Counted from the first letter of the stretch, positions 54,184 through 64,000 are shown. The stretch: 64,000 nt of DNA from Neptunicoccus cionae (GCF_014643735.1 NZ_BMKA01000001.1:558001-622000), one strand, 5' to 3'. Numbers and translations are program-made. Notes: a model not told the origin generated them from the sequence alone.

Positions 54184-55200
54184 ATGAAAAATGGTCTGAA
54201 AACACTGGCGCTAACTGCGCTGGCTGCAAGCATCGCATCCGAAGGTTTTGCGGAAGAATGGAACGTCTCGGTTTGGGGCAAGCGTCGCGCTTTCACCGAG
54301 CATGTTGAGAAGCTGGCGGAACTGGTTTCTGAAAAAACCAACGGTGAATTCACGATGAACGTGTCCTACGGTGGACTGTCAAAGAACCGCGAGAACCTTG
54401 ACAATATTTCCATCGGCGCATTCGAAATGGCGCAATTCTGTGCCGGGTATCACCGCGATAAGAACCGTACGATCACCGTTCTGGAACTGCCGTTCATTGG
54501 TGTGTCCAATCTGGAAGAAGAAGTTGCTGTCAGCCATGCGGTTTACGCCCATCCGGCGGTGCAAGAAGAAATGGCGCAGTGGAATGCCAAGCTGCTGATG
54601 ACTTCGCCGATGCCGCAGTACAACATCGTTGGCACCGGTGATCCGCGCACGAAGCTGGCTGATTTCGAAGGAATGCGGGTCCGCGCGACTGGCGGTCTTG
54701 GGAAAGCATTTGAAGCGGTTGGCGCGGTTCCGACATCCGTGACCTCTGCCGAAGCGTATCAGGCGATGGAATCCGGTGTTGTGGACACAGTGGCATTCGC
54801 GCAGCACGCGCATCTGTCCTTTGGCACGATCAATCAAGCGACATGGTGGACGGCTAACCTGAACCCTGGCACCGTGAACTGCCCGATCGTTGTGAACATC
54901 GACTCCTATGAAGGCCTGTCAGACGAGCACCGCGAAGCGCTGGACAGCTCTGTGGATGAGGCTATCGCCCATTACCTTGATAACTATGGTAAACTGCTTG
55001 CCAAGTGGGATGAGGTTCTGGCCGAAAAGAACGTTGAGAAAGTCATGCTCCCGGAAGAGGAACTGGCCGCGTTCCGTGCCAAGGCTGCTGATCCGATCCG
55101 TGCCGAATGGATTGCAGATATGGAAGCCCAGAACCTGCCTGGTCAGGAACTGTACGATCTCGTTATGGAGACACTGAAAAAAGAACGCGCAAGCAACTAA
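54184..55200 (+). CDS. dctP: TRAP transporter substrate-binding protein, DctP family
   Basis: A 338-aa periplasmic receptor with a signal peptide (KTLALTALAASIASEGFAEE, cleavage near residue 25). DctP-fold stretches are FTMNVSYGGLSKNRENLDNI near 59, AQFCAGYHRDKNRTITVLELP near 83, FEGMRVRATGGLGKAFEAVG near 161 with the conserved substrate Arg, and FAQHAHLSFGTINQATWWT. It captures an organic acid for the DctQM permease; the ligand is not predictable. A GGGAGG site precedes the ATG. A terminator-like hairpin separates it from dctQ, and could allow extra dctP mRNA. Confidence 0.93.
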   Translation: MKNGLKTLALTALAASIASEGFAEEWNVSVWGKRRAFTEHVEKLAELVSEKTNGEFTMNVSYGGLSKNRENLDNISIGAFEMAQFCAGYHRDKNRTITVLELPFIGVSNLEEEVAVSHAVYAHPAVQEEMAQWNAKLLMTSPMPQYNIVGTGDPRTKLADFEGMRVRATGGLGKAFEAVGAVPTSVTSAEAYQAMESGVVDTVAFAQHAHLSFGTINQATWWTANLNPGTVNCPIVVNIDSYEGLSDEHREALDSSVDEAIAHYLDNYGKLLAKWDEVLAEKNVEKVMLPEEELAAFRAKAADPIRAEWIADMEAQNLPGQELYDLVMETLKKERASN

Positions 55201-55223
55201 GCGCGGCTTTTCGGTAATTACAC

Positions 55224-55257
55224 GGCCGTCCTCTTTGCTAAGGGGGCGGCCCTTTTT
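55224..55257 (+). terminator. Terminator-like hairpin between dctP and dctQ
   Basis: Stem GGCCGTCC (55224-55231) / GGGCGGCC (55244-55251) with one T-G pair and a 12-nt loop, followed by CTTTTT. It lies 24 bp after dctP and 20 bp before dctQ, so it is most likely an attenuator that reduces permease expression relative to the receptor. Confidence 0.6.
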
Positions 55258-55277
55258 AACTCTGGAGGAGGTCTCAC

Positions 55278-55907
55278 ATGGCGTCTTCGGCAGCCGTCCT
55301 ACAGGACGATAGCCTATTAAGTCGGTTGGACAGTTTTCTGCTGCCCATCGAACGCTTTTGCGCCCTGATCAGCGGAATTGCAGTGTTTTCACTGATGTTT
55401 CTTGCCGCTTATTCCGTGATCGGACGCAAGTTTTTTAACAGTCCCTTGTCGGGTTACGTGGACTATATCGAAGCCGCCATGCCGCTGATTGCGATCATGG
55501 GCGTGTCTTATGTGCAGCGCGATGGCACCCACATCCGCATGGATATTGTGGTGGCCGCGCTGAAGGGGCGGGCGCTCTGGCTGGTGGAGTTTCTGACCGT
55601 AGTCATCATGCTGGTGCTGATGGTCGCGCTGGTCTGGGGGGCTTGGGCCCATTTCGACCGCAGTTTTGATCTGACCAAACCACTGTGGAGCCGTGACAGT
55701 TCGATTGATATCGGACTGCCAATCTGGCCAAGCAAATTGATCGTACCCATCGCCTTTGCGGTGCTTTGCGTGCGCCTTGTGCTACAGGCGGTCGGCTATG
55801 GCCGCGCCTTTATATTGGGGTTGGAACACCCTGTGGCGGTGCCGCTGGTGTTGTCGGTTGAAGAACAGGCCCGCGCCGAAGCGGCCCAGCTGGAAGGGCA
55901 TGATTGA
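55278..55907 (+). CDS. dctQ: TRAP transporter small permease, DctQ family
   Basis: A 209-aa inner-membrane protein with four transmembrane helices (about residues 35-55, 68-84, 100-124, 148-168). ALISGIAVFSLMFLAAYSVIGRKFFN and YIEAAMPLIAIMGVSYVQRDGTHIRMDIVV are the DctQ landmarks. It is the small subunit that pairs with DctM. A GGAGGAGG site precedes the ATG. The stop TGA overlaps the dctM start by one base (TGATG). Confidence 0.92.
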   Translation: MASSAAVLQDDSLLSRLDSFLLPIERFCALISGIAVFSLMFLAAYSVIGRKFFNSPLSGYVDYIEAAMPLIAIMGVSYVQRDGTHIRMDIVVAALKGRALWLVEFLTVVIMLVLMVALVWGAWAHFDRSFDLTKPLWSRDSSIDIGLPIWPSKLIVPIAFAVLCVRLVLQAVGYGRAFILGLEHPVAVPLVLSVEEQARAEAAQLEGHD

Positions 55908-57304
55908 TGGATAATATTACCATAGGCCTGTGGACCACGGGCGGTATGCTGGTTCTTGTTGTGCTTGGAATGCGGGTGGCTTTTGCAGCGGCACTTGCGG
56001 GTTTCGTCGGTTTGGTCTGGCTGCGCTGGAACGGTTACGATTACGATCCCGCGCGCTTTGGCAAAGCCTTGCAAATCAGCGTCAAAATCGCGGGGCAGGT
56101 GCCCCATTCCAAGGTCAGCTCACAAGTTCTGAGCCTGATCCCAGTCTTCATCCTGATCGGTTATCTCGCCTATTACGCCAAGCTGACAACGGCCCTGTTT
56201 GAGGCCGCCAAACGCTGGATTGCATGGGTGCCGGGCGGCCTGGCTGTGGCCACTGTTTTCGCCACCGCAGGGTTTGCGGCGGTATCGGGGGCGTCTGTTG
56301 CAACGGCTGCGGTCTTTGCACGGATCGCCATCCCCGAGATGTTGAAGATCGGCTATAACAAACAGTTTGCTGCCGGTGTTGTTGCGGCGGGTGGCACGCT
56401 TGCCTCGCTTATTCCGCCGTCTGCAATTCTGGTGATCTATGCGATTATCGTCGAACAGGACGTGGGCAAGCTGTTGCTGGCCGGTTTTGTGCCGGGTGTC
56501 TTTTCGGCCATCGTCTATGCGGTCCTGATCATCAGCATCGCGGTCGGGTTCAAATCCGTTGGCCCGCCAGTGCGCGGTTTTACATGGGGGCAACGGTTTG
56601 CATCGCTGCCAGCCGCCATGCCAATTGTGCTGGTGGTCGTGATCATCATCTTCTTCGTCTACAACCCCTTCGGAGAGGCTTGGGGCACACCCACAGAAGG
56701 CGGCGCAGTCGGTGCGTTCATCGTGTTCCTGATGGCCCTGTTCCGCGGTATGCGTCTGGGAGAGCTGAAAGACGCCTTGCTGGAAACGGCCAAGCTGACG
56801 GTGATGATCTTTACAATCATCTGGGGCGTGCTGATCTATGTGCGCTTCCTTGGATTTGCCAAGCTGCCGGATGCGTTTTCGGACTGGATCACCTCACTGG
56901 ACCAGTCCCCCATGCTGACGCTGGTGCTTATCCTGCTGGCCTATGCGGTGCTTGGGATGTTCATGGACGCCATCGGGATGCTGCTGCTAACCCTGCCGAT
57001 TACCTATCCCGCAGTCATGGCGTTGAACGGGGGCGAGATGGTCACGGCGGCGGACAGTGCCTTTGGCATGTCGGGCGCGATGTGTGGCATCTGGTTCGGG
57101 ATACTGGTGGTGAAAATGGCAGAGTTCTGTCTGATCACCCCGCCCATAGGCCTGAACTGCTTTGTTGTGGCCGGTGTGCGCGACGACCTGACGGTGCAAG
57201 ACGTGTTCAAGGGCGTAACACCCTTCTTCATCGCAGACGGCGTCACAATCGCGCTGCTGGTGGCATTCCCGGCCATTGTGTTGTGGCTGCCGTCACTGGC
57301 TTAA
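55907..57304 (+). CDS. dctM: TRAP transporter large permease, DctM family
   Basis: A 465-aa inner-membrane protein with about 12 hydrophobic segments. It forms the Na+-driven channel that receives ligand from the periplasmic DctP. DctM features include AAVSGASVATAAVFARIAIPEM near residue 125, AGVVAAGGTLASLIPPSAILVIYAII near 157, and GEAWGTPTEGGAVGAFI near 258. The C-terminal KMAEFCLITPPIGLNCFVV completes the pattern. The ATG shares its A with the dctQ stop. A TTG one codon earlier is also open. It ends the operon and converges on the RTX gene. Confidence 0.94.
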   Translation: MDNITIGLWTTGGMLVLVVLGMRVAFAAALAGFVGLVWLRWNGYDYDPARFGKALQISVKIAGQVPHSKVSSQVLSLIPVFILIGYLAYYAKLTTALFEAAKRWIAWVPGGLAVATVFATAGFAAVSGASVATAAVFARIAIPEMLKIGYNKQFAAGVVAAGGTLASLIPPSAILVIYAIIVEQDVGKLLLAGFVPGVFSAIVYAVLIISIAVGFKSVGPPVRGFTWGQRFASLPAAMPIVLVVVIIIFFVYNPFGEAWGTPTEGGAVGAFIVFLMALFRGMRLGELKDALLETAKLTVMIFTIIWGVLIYVRFLGFAKLPDAFSDWITSLDQSPMLTLVLILLAYAVLGMFMDAIGMLLLTLPITYPAVMALNGGEMVTAADSAFGMSGAMCGIWFGILVVKMAEFCLITPPIGLNCFVVAGVRDDLTVQDVFKGVTPFFIADGVTIALLVAFPAIVLWLPSLA

Positions 57305-57311
57305 AACGAAA

Positions 57312-57339
57312 GGGGCGGGGATTTTATTCCTCGCCCCGC
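57312..57339 (-). terminator. Hairpin terminator after the RTX gene (possibly bidirectional)
   Basis: Two alternative GC stems, GGGGCG/CGCCCC (57312-57317/57332-57337) and GCGGGG/CCCCGC (57315-57320/57334-57339), lie between the convergent dctM and RTX genes. On the minus strand the run TTTCGTTTTAA follows. Confidence 0.55.
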
Positions 57340-57354
57340 TTCAAAAGACCAAAG

Positions 57355-58752
57355 TCAGATAAATTCAAAATTGTCTTGTGTCAGGTCATCGGGATCAATT
57401 TCAAAAAGCAAGATTTCTGTCCCGCTTGATAATGTTACCATCGTGCCCGTGTCGCCCCTCTCAATCGTCAGGTCGTCAAAATCCGCCCCTGAAATTCGCA
57501 GTCTGCCCGTTTCTACAGCGAAGCGCGCCACAACATCGGATCCTTCGTCTATCGTACTGTCATAGAGCAGGGTTGCAGACTCTGCGCCCGCGAAGATCCG
57601 GTCATCGCCGGTGCCGCCCGACAGCGTGACTTGGGCAGCAGACGTCATGGTGATCCAATCATCACCTGCACCACCGTATGCGTTGTAGTCAGAATTGGAA
57701 GAGTCGTATGAGTCAATTCGGTCATCACCACGGCCGCCATACACAGTGTTGTGACCGTTGCCTCCGAAAATGCGGTCATTTCCGTTCCCCCCAAAAAGGA
57801 GGTCATCACCGTGCCATCCAATTAACAAATCGCGGCCATTATTTCCGTAAACTGTATCATTACCCGAACCTGCAAATATTGAGTCATTGTAAGACGATCC
57901 GGTAATATGATCGTCGCCGTCTTTTGCGTAAACTGTATCCTCGCGGTAGTTGACGGTCAGTTCATCTGCGCTGTCCGTACCATACAGGTGCAATCCCTTG
58001 ATATCCTCTAAACCGAAACTGTCGGCCGAAACCTTCAATAGTTTAATTTGCGTGCCGTCCGGACGGGTCAGCACCAGATCCTTACCGTCCGTTTCAATCA
58101 AAAGTTCTGCGGAGTTGATCCTCTGATAGCGGTCAAATTCCAGCGTATCTTTTTCAGGATTGAAGTCGGTGATCGTAAAATTTTCCGAACCGTCCCGCAG
58201 CTTTACCGTATCCGCGCCTTTTCCTGTAGTGATCGTAACTTCTGCGCCGCCAGTTTTGAAAACGTCGCTGCCACGTCCGCCATACATCGTGCTGCTGCCG
58301 CCCCAAACCGTATATTCATCGTTTCCACCTCCGCCGTATAGTTCGGACTTAAGGTGGTGGGCACCAATTGAATCGTGCCCTTTGCCGGCTTTAATGTAGT
58401 AGAAGGTTTCGCCGGGAGCCCCGGAATAGCCGGGATTTCCAGAATAGAAAGTGTCGTTGCCAGCACCTCCGTACGAGAAATTTTCGTCCTGTGTGTGGGA
58501 ATAAGTCGAATAAAAGACATCGTCGCCTTTCCCGCCGTATACTTCATCGCTGCCACGGCCAGCGGTAATTTTGTCATCTCCGCGCCGCCCCCAGATGGTG
58601 TCGTCGCCGCCATAGCCGTATATACCATTATCGTGCCGGTTTCCGATCAGGGTGTCACCTGCATCAGTGCCGTGCCGGTCACGTTTGTGATATGCTGCAC
58701 TTTCGGAGAAAGTTGTTAATAACGGGTTTTTCAATAAATCGTTTGAAGCCAT
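57355..58752 (-). CDS. RTX (hemolysin-type calcium-binding repeat) protein
   Basis: A 465-aa acidic protein with two blocks of nonapeptide GGxGxDxUx repeats: about residues 31-165 (DTLIGNRHDNGIYGYGGDDT and similar) and about 275-345 (HITGSSYNDSIFAGSGNDTV and similar). They are separated by a beta-rich segment. It lacks a signal peptide. It ends in a DDLTQDNFEFI tail like a type I secretion signal. It is therefore probably exported by an ABC/HlyD system not present here, and folds outside on Ca2+. No enzymatic domain was found. The gene lies 97 bp downstream of yjbF, so a matrix-structural role beside the exopolysaccharide genes is plausible. Confidence 0.85.
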   Translation of the reverse strand: MASNDLLKNPLLTTFSESAAYHKRDRHGTDAGDTLIGNRHDNGIYGYGGDDTIWGRRGDDKITAGRGSDEVYGGKGDDVFYSTYSHTQDENFSYGGAGNDTFYSGNPGYSGAPGETFYYIKAGKGHDSIGAHHLKSELYGGGGNDEYTVWGGSSTMYGGRGSDVFKTGGAEVTITTGKGADTVKLRDGSENFTITDFNPEKDTLEFDRYQRINSAELLIETDGKDLVLTRPDGTQIKLLKVSADSFGLEDIKGLHLYGTDSADELTVNYREDTVYAKDGDDHITGSSYNDSIFAGSGNDTVYGNNGRDLLIGWHGDDLLFGGNGNDRIFGGNGHNTVYGGRGDDRIDSYDSSNSDYNAYGGAGDDWITMTSAAQVTLSGGTGDDRIFAGAESATLLYDSTIDEGSDVVARFAVETGRLRISGADFDDLTIERGDTGTMVTLSSGTEILLFEIDPDDLTQDNFEFI

Positions 58753-58848
58753 AGGTATTCTCTTGTCTGCTAATAAATTTTCTTAAAACTGTCCCGACCC
58801 GACTCAAATTAGTGACGGTCGGTTAAGGGAAGTTTAACCTGCGTAGCG

Positions 58849-59550
58849 CTATTTTACCACACGTTGCAAAATCAAGTGCCCGACTTCCTTGCTGATCGAC
58901 TGGTGACTTTGCCAGACGGTGCCTGCGCTATCGACCCAATAGCTGTTCTGAAAGGCGCGTTTGTCATTGCCGCAAAGCTCTGTGTATTGGCGTACGCTGT
59001 GGTTGCGGCCAAAGATTGTGATGGTCTCGCCTGCATCTTTCGGGGCAATGGCGCAATTGTAGGCGTAATCTGCCAGAATACCTTCGCCGGTCAGGCTGCG
59101 CTGTGTGCGGGTGTAGGTCTTGGGAAAGGACCCGCGAAACAGGGAGGACGGCGAAAGGGAAAGGTCCTGGGCGATCAGGTCCACCTGTAATCCCCGCGTG
59201 GCTGTCACGATGCCTGATTGCAGGGTCACTGTAGATTGGTCACTGCCCATATAGGTGCGATAGCGCCCGTTCACGGCCAGTTCCACTGCGGGTTGGGTCA
59301 CGCCAAAGCGTGGCACCGTAACATAGACCACCGCGCGGCCAAGGGCGGCCATTTGCGCGCGGGTTGCTTGTGGGGCGGATTGATCCGCGTCGGCTGTCTC
59401 CACGGCCCCCTTTTGCAGGCGCGCTTTGGCCATGCCAAGAGCGATGTCACCTATGCCAGGTTGGGTGCTGTGTTCCGAACTACAAGCGGCCAGAAACAGG
59501 GACAAAACTGCAACGGCAATACAGGCCAACCTTGGTTTCAGCTGTGCCAT
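58849..59550 (-). CDS. yjbF: YjbF family lipoprotein (exopolysaccharide biogenesis)
   Basis: A 233-aa lipoprotein with the lipobox LFLAAC (Cys near residue 23). The body is of the YjbF/GfcB type: MAALGRAVVYVTVPRFGVTQ, then VTLQSGIVTATRGLQVDL and a C-terminal TVWQSHQSISKEVGHLILQ. It acts with YjbH in outer-membrane exopolysaccharide (group 4 capsule-like) biogenesis. The ATG at 59550 uses one base of the yjbH stop; the GTG at 59553 is also possible. It is translationally coupled to yjbH. Confidence 0.88.
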   Translation of the reverse strand: MAQLKPRLACIAVAVLSLFLAACSSEHSTQPGIGDIALGMAKARLQKGAVETADADQSAPQATRAQMAALGRAVVYVTVPRFGVTQPAVELAVNGRYRTYMGSDQSTVTLQSGIVTATRGLQVDLIAQDLSLSPSSLFRGSFPKTYTRTQRSLTGEGILADYAYNCAIAPKDAGETITIFGRNHSVRQYTELCGNDKRAFQNSYWVDSAGTVWQSHQSISKEVGHLILQRVVK

Positions 59551-61619
59551 CACCGCCAGAACCGTGCCCAGCCTGCTTCAAGTCCGGGGCGCTGATATTC
59601 GCTGACTGTGTCAAACAGGCGGTTGTTCACGTCCAGACGGGCGCCGCCATCACGGGCCAGTGTATTCATATCAATCGCATAGGTCTTGCGGTTGGGTGTC
59701 CCAATCCCCCAGCTGAGCGGAATGCTCATGCGCAGGCCCTTAGTGAAACTGCCTTCGCCGTATTCCTCGGGGGAGGAATCCGTCACTGTGGCATAGGCAC
59801 CGATGGTCCAGCCATTGGCAAAGACGCGGTCCATAGACAGGGTCGCGCCCCAGTCTCCGGCAAGGTAACGGCCCAGATCAAGCTGCGCATCAAGACCGGG
59901 AGTCACGCTCCAATAAGCCGAGAGATGGCCCGTGACCACGTCATAATCCCGAAAGCCGAACAACTGGTCGAAATCCCGTTGTTTGACGTAGTTAACCTCT
60001 GCACCAAGCCCCCAGTTCTGGCTTGCTGGTTTCCAAAGCAGCTCGGTCGAGATACCGCCGAACATGGGTTCCAGATAGCCCACAGAAACGCGACCAAACA
60101 AATCGGGGGCGGGTTTGAACATCATATCCGCTGTCAGCGTCTCAATTGCGGTTTTTCCTTCGGACTTGTAAAGTGCCCGATCAGTGCGCACGCGGGGTAG
60201 ACCCGAGGGCGGCGGGGTTTCATCCTTCTGGTTGCCAAACACCCGCTGGGTCACAGAGCCCGACAACGAAAAACCCGGCGCGATATAGTAGTCCGCGCTG
60301 GCCCGCAGGCCGCCGCTGGCCCGCAGGGGACCGGAACCGTCAAACAGCGACATGGATACATAGGGCGCTATATTCCAGCGCAAGTCGGGGTAAATATCCT
60401 GTGCAAAAACGCCATTGTCCGGCAGCGTGCGGGAGCTGCGGACTTCGGCACGGTCGAGCATTTTCTCGGTTCCCATCGGATCGTTTTCCAGACGCTCCAG
60501 ATCGGAACGGCGGATTACCACACTGGACGCGGGCAGGCCGTTCACCACAGGGGTGATCACGAATTCCTCAACCGAATGGGGCAGCACAAAAGCCATTGCA
60601 CGGGCAGCGCGACCAATGGCCTGTGCACCGGAATTGAAAGTGTCATTGCGCAAGCGCAGCTCGGCAGAGCGCCCGTTCACCGCTACCGCTTCAACGGCAA
60701 GCCCTTGTTCCTTGAGCACGGTCTCAAATTTTTGACGGGCGGTGGTAGAATAGTTCGTATCTTGCGCCCAACCTGTGCTTTTGGAGTAATTCACCGGACG
60801 GGCGATCACGGGCAGGGGCGCCCGTTCGCGTGTGCCAACAGCGGGCGGGCGTTTGGGATTGATAGCCGTAGAAAAGCGCAGGGCAACTTCGGAACCATGT
60901 AGATAATACAGTCCCACGCTCAGATTGTCCCGGCGCTTGAATTCCATGCCAAAGTTGAACGGGCTGTCACGCTCAACCGCACCGGAAGCAACCTCGCGGG
61001 TGTATTCGTCCGAGGAATATTCCGCCTTCAGCGTTAACCCTTTTACCGGGGTGGTCCAGGCAAGCCCGCCAAACACACCGACATCGCCACTAAACCACTG
61101 TTCGGCAGTTGGAACGCCGCCTTGTGCATTCGCGCCAACCCGCACGGTGGAGCTATCGCTCAGACGTCCCCAGCCAAGCCCCGCCGTCACGCGAACCTTT
61201 GGATGGACTGCTTTTGTGGCGACAAGGTATTCCGCACCATAAGCACCCTTACCCATAAAGTCGCGCAGGCCAATCGCCACGCCGGGCAATGTGTCAGTTT
61301 CTTCAAGCAGTTGGAATTGCAGATCGAAAGAGCGGTCGTTGTCCTCGCCCGCGATGGTCCAGTCATTAAGCTCGGAATACCGAAACGAGGCCGAGAGCCG
61401 TTTTGTCAGTTGAAAGGACAGCGTAACCTTACGATCAGAAGCGGAGCCTGATATCGTTCCAGTGACCTGCCCGTCGGGCTGGGGTTCGGCACCGGGCATG
61501 TCGATCAGACCGGAATTACCATATAGGTTCAAAGAGGGCGTCGCCTGCGCGTTTACCAGTCCTGCTGTCATTGCCAAAACGGAAATCCCGCCAAACGCCG
61601 CTTTTACCAGTTTTGCCAT
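59550..61619 (-). CDS. yjbH: YjbH family outer-membrane protein (exopolysaccharide biogenesis)
   Basis: A 689-aa predicted outer-membrane beta-barrel-type protein with a signal peptide (FGGISVLAMTAGLVNAQA, cleavage near residue 25). The family start NLYGNSGLIDMPGAEPQPDGQ near 31 is unmistakable, as is FQLTKRLSASFRYSELND near 68. A periplasmic domain with duplicated YSKSTGWAQ and the like lies near 280-400, and the C-terminal third has alternating barrel strands (VSVGYLEPMFGGISTELLWKP). It is the GfcD/YjbH partner of YjbF. The E and G members of the Enterobacterial yjbEFGH cluster are not in view. Paired AAAGTCTTTC boxes lie just upstream. Confidence 0.88.
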   Translation of the reverse strand: MAKLVKAAFGGISVLAMTAGLVNAQATPSLNLYGNSGLIDMPGAEPQPDGQVTGTISGSASDRKVTLSFQLTKRLSASFRYSELNDWTIAGEDNDRSFDLQFQLLEETDTLPGVAIGLRDFMGKGAYGAEYLVATKAVHPKVRVTAGLGWGRLSDSSTVRVGANAQGGVPTAEQWFSGDVGVFGGLAWTTPVKGLTLKAEYSSDEYTREVASGAVERDSPFNFGMEFKRRDNLSVGLYYLHGSEVALRFSTAINPKRPPAVGTRERAPLPVIARPVNYSKSTGWAQDTNYSTTARQKFETVLKEQGLAVEAVAVNGRSAELRLRNDTFNSGAQAIGRAARAMAFVLPHSVEEFVITPVVNGLPASSVVIRRSDLERLENDPMGTEKMLDRAEVRSSRTLPDNGVFAQDIYPDLRWNIAPYVSMSLFDGSGPLRASGGLRASADYYIAPGFSLSGSVTQRVFGNQKDETPPPSGLPRVRTDRALYKSEGKTAIETLTADMMFKPAPDLFGRVSVGYLEPMFGGISTELLWKPASQNWGLGAEVNYVKQRDFDQLFGFRDYDVVTGHLSAYWSVTPGLDAQLDLGRYLAGDWGATLSMDRVFANGWTIGAYATVTDSSPEEYGEGSFTKGLRMSIPLSWGIGTPNRKTYAIDMNTLARDGGARLDVNNRLFDTVSEYQRPGLEAGWARFWR

Positions 61620-61637
61620 TTCCAGCCCCCGACTGAC

Positions 61638-61694
61638 ACTTTTAAAAGTCTTTCATGCCTTTTGGCATAAACACCATGAAACCGAAAGTCTTTC
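61638..61694. promoter_or_regulatory. Candidate operators upstream of yjbH
   Basis: AAAGTCTTTC occurs at 61645-61654 and again at 61685-61694, exactly 40 bp apart (about four helical turns). ACTTTTAAAAGT (61638-61649), a perfect palindrome, overlaps the first. ATGCC-TTTT-GGCAT (61655-61668) sits between. All are 19-75 bp before the yjbH start codon. Confidence 0.45.
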
Positions 61695-61928
61695 GCAGCG
61701 GTTTGGCGTTAATAATCTCCCTGAAATCTGCTGTTTTGCAGGTTTCCCGACGGATAGCGCATGTTGTGCGGGCAAGATGCGAAATATATCAGATGTCTGG
61801 GCCGGAATTCGATCCTGCAGGGTGGTTGCGCATCTGATTATATTCTGTATTTTCCCCGCCGAACCGCAGGCTTGCCAGTTGTACTGATAACGACCGGAAA
61901 TCAGCGATGAAATCTTCCCACGCAAGAG

Positions 61929-61957
61929 TTGACTCTCAGCTTCGGTCTTCCTAAATA
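61929..61957 (+). promoter_or_regulatory. Housekeeping (sigma70) promoter of groESL
   Basis: TTGACT (61929-61934) and TAAATA (61952-61957) are spaced 17 bp, a near-consensus pair. Transcription should start just before or inside the CIRCE element, which suits repression by HrcA. Confidence 0.75.
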
Positions 61958-61965
61958 GTGCTCTG

Positions 61966-61992
61966 TTAGCACTCACGGGAGGCGAGTGCTAA
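61966..61992 (+). promoter_or_regulatory. CIRCE element (HrcA operator)
   Basis: The classical consensus TTAGCACTC-N9-GAGTGCTAA is present with a perfect 9-bp inverted repeat and a 9-bp spacer, 53 bp before the groES start. HrcA represses groESL through it and releases it on heat shock. Confidence 0.97.
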
Positions 61993-62044
61993 TGGTCTGA
62001 TGGCCTCCCGAGAAATGAAAACCAAGAGTTAAGGAGCACTCTCC

Positions 62045-62332
62045 ATGGCACTCAAACCTTTGCACGACCGTGTACTGGTTCGCCGCCTTGAAGGCGACGA
62101 AAAAACCGCAGGCGGTCTGATCATTCCGGATTCTGCAAAAGAGAAACCGGCTGAGGGCGAAATCATCGCTCTGGGCGAAGGCGCGCGCAAAGATAGCGGC
62201 GAACTGATCCCAATGGCTGTTAGCGTTGGCGATAAAGTGTTGTTCGGTAAATGGTCCGGCACCGAAGTATCCGTTGATGGCGACGAGCTGTTGATGATGA
62301 AAGAATCCGACATCCTCGGCATTCTTTCCTAA
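62045..62332 (+). CDS. groES: Co-chaperonin GroES
   Basis: A 95-aa Hsp10 ring subunit that caps GroEL. It begins [21 protein letters not shown]. The mobile loop is [19 protein letters not shown] (near 20-38), and the dome segment [14 protein letters not shown] is near 60. AAGGAG precedes the ATG. It is the first gene of groESL and lies 33 bp before groEL. Confidence 0.98.
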   Translation: MALKPLHDRVLVRRLEGDEKTAGGLIIPDSAKEKPAEGEIIALGEGARKDSGELIPMAVSVGDKVLFGKWSGTEVSVDGDELLMMKESDILGILS

Positions 62333-62353
62333 ACCGAACCGAAATACGAATAG

Positions 62354-64000
<1,647 letters not shown>

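Larger units (their letters stand above)
61620..62044. other. 425-bp divergent region between yjbH and groES
   Basis: It contains, in order, ACTTTTAAAAGT, two AAAGTCTTTC boxes, an ATGCC-TTTT-GGCAT hairpin, then about 230 bp in which I see nothing, then the groES promoter and CIRCE. No gene is evident. Confidence 0.6.

Overview
The window reads as chromosomal DNA of an alphaproteobacterium of the Rhodobacterales (roseobacter/Rhodobacteraceae type). Pointers are the family mix: heterotetrameric sarcosine oxidase in the order B-D-A-G, CobS/CobT next to a J-domain protein and BolA, a DctP-Q-M TRAP transporter, a YjbH/YjbF exopolysaccharide pair, CcmI-RuvX-DUF1289, a TIGR02281-type membrane retropepsin, and intergenic GC-hairpin elements followed by a GGATATTT tail. 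The genus is not determined. Base composition is moderately GC-rich and even. No rRNA, tRNA, IS element, prophage or CRISPR array was seen. This is mostly ordinary core genome with a few accessory insertions.

Layout. 1-8 kb: the end of a GlcD-type FAD dehydrogenase, an adenine/methylthioadenosine salvage cluster (mtnP, a DUF900 lipoprotein, apt), a flavin reductase, a GNAT acetyltransferase, a second GlcD/D-lactate dehydrogenase-like enzyme and a ClC transporter. 8-18 kb: DUF427, an M24 aminopeptidase, cobT and cobS, then a membrane sulfatase/phosphoglycerol-transferase-like gene coupled to an aspartoacylase-like gene, then a J-protein, bolA, a DUF4177-like protein and a thioesterase. 18-27 kb: gatB, pepN, malate synthase G with GlcG, a PuuD-like amidotransferase and an FAH-family hydrolase. 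27-34 kb: an SbcD/SbcC-like (YhaO/YhaN type) nuclease-ATPase pair and a DgcA-like flavoprotein. 34-39 kb: DusA, TauE/SafE, retropepsin, DUF1289, ruvX, ccmI. 39-44 kb: the sarcosine oxidase operon soxBDAG. 44-54 kb: a lipoprotein, RlmI coupled to a PIN nuclease, a giant MORN-repeat protein, NAD synthetase, a thermonuclease, gltX, a gamma-glutamylcyclotransferase-like protein and an M48 lipoprotein protease. 54-57 kb: TRAP transporter. 57-62 kb: an RTX protein downstream of yjbF and yjbH. 62-64 kb: groES and nearly complete groEL with a perfect CIRCE element.

How they work together. MtnP and Apt turn methylthioadenosine into adenine and then AMP. The DgcA-like flavoprotein and SoxBDAG would demethylate N-methylated glycines (betaine breakdown) to glycine. 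GlcB and GlcG, with the GlcD-like enzymes, fit glycolate/glyoxylate and 2-hydroxyacid use. YjbH, YjbF and the RTX protein suggest extracellular matrix export.

No clearly unprecedented system is evident. The most promising leads are regulatory and structural: three 11-bp-phased repeats before the sulfatase gene, a multi-hairpin leader before soxB, interlocking inverted repeats between the FAH and sbcD-like genes, paired AAAGTCTTTC boxes before yjbH, a translationally coupled rRNA methyltransferase-PIN nuclease pair, an SbcC-like ATPase without a zinc hook, and a DgcA-like enzyme lacking one Fe-S ligand.
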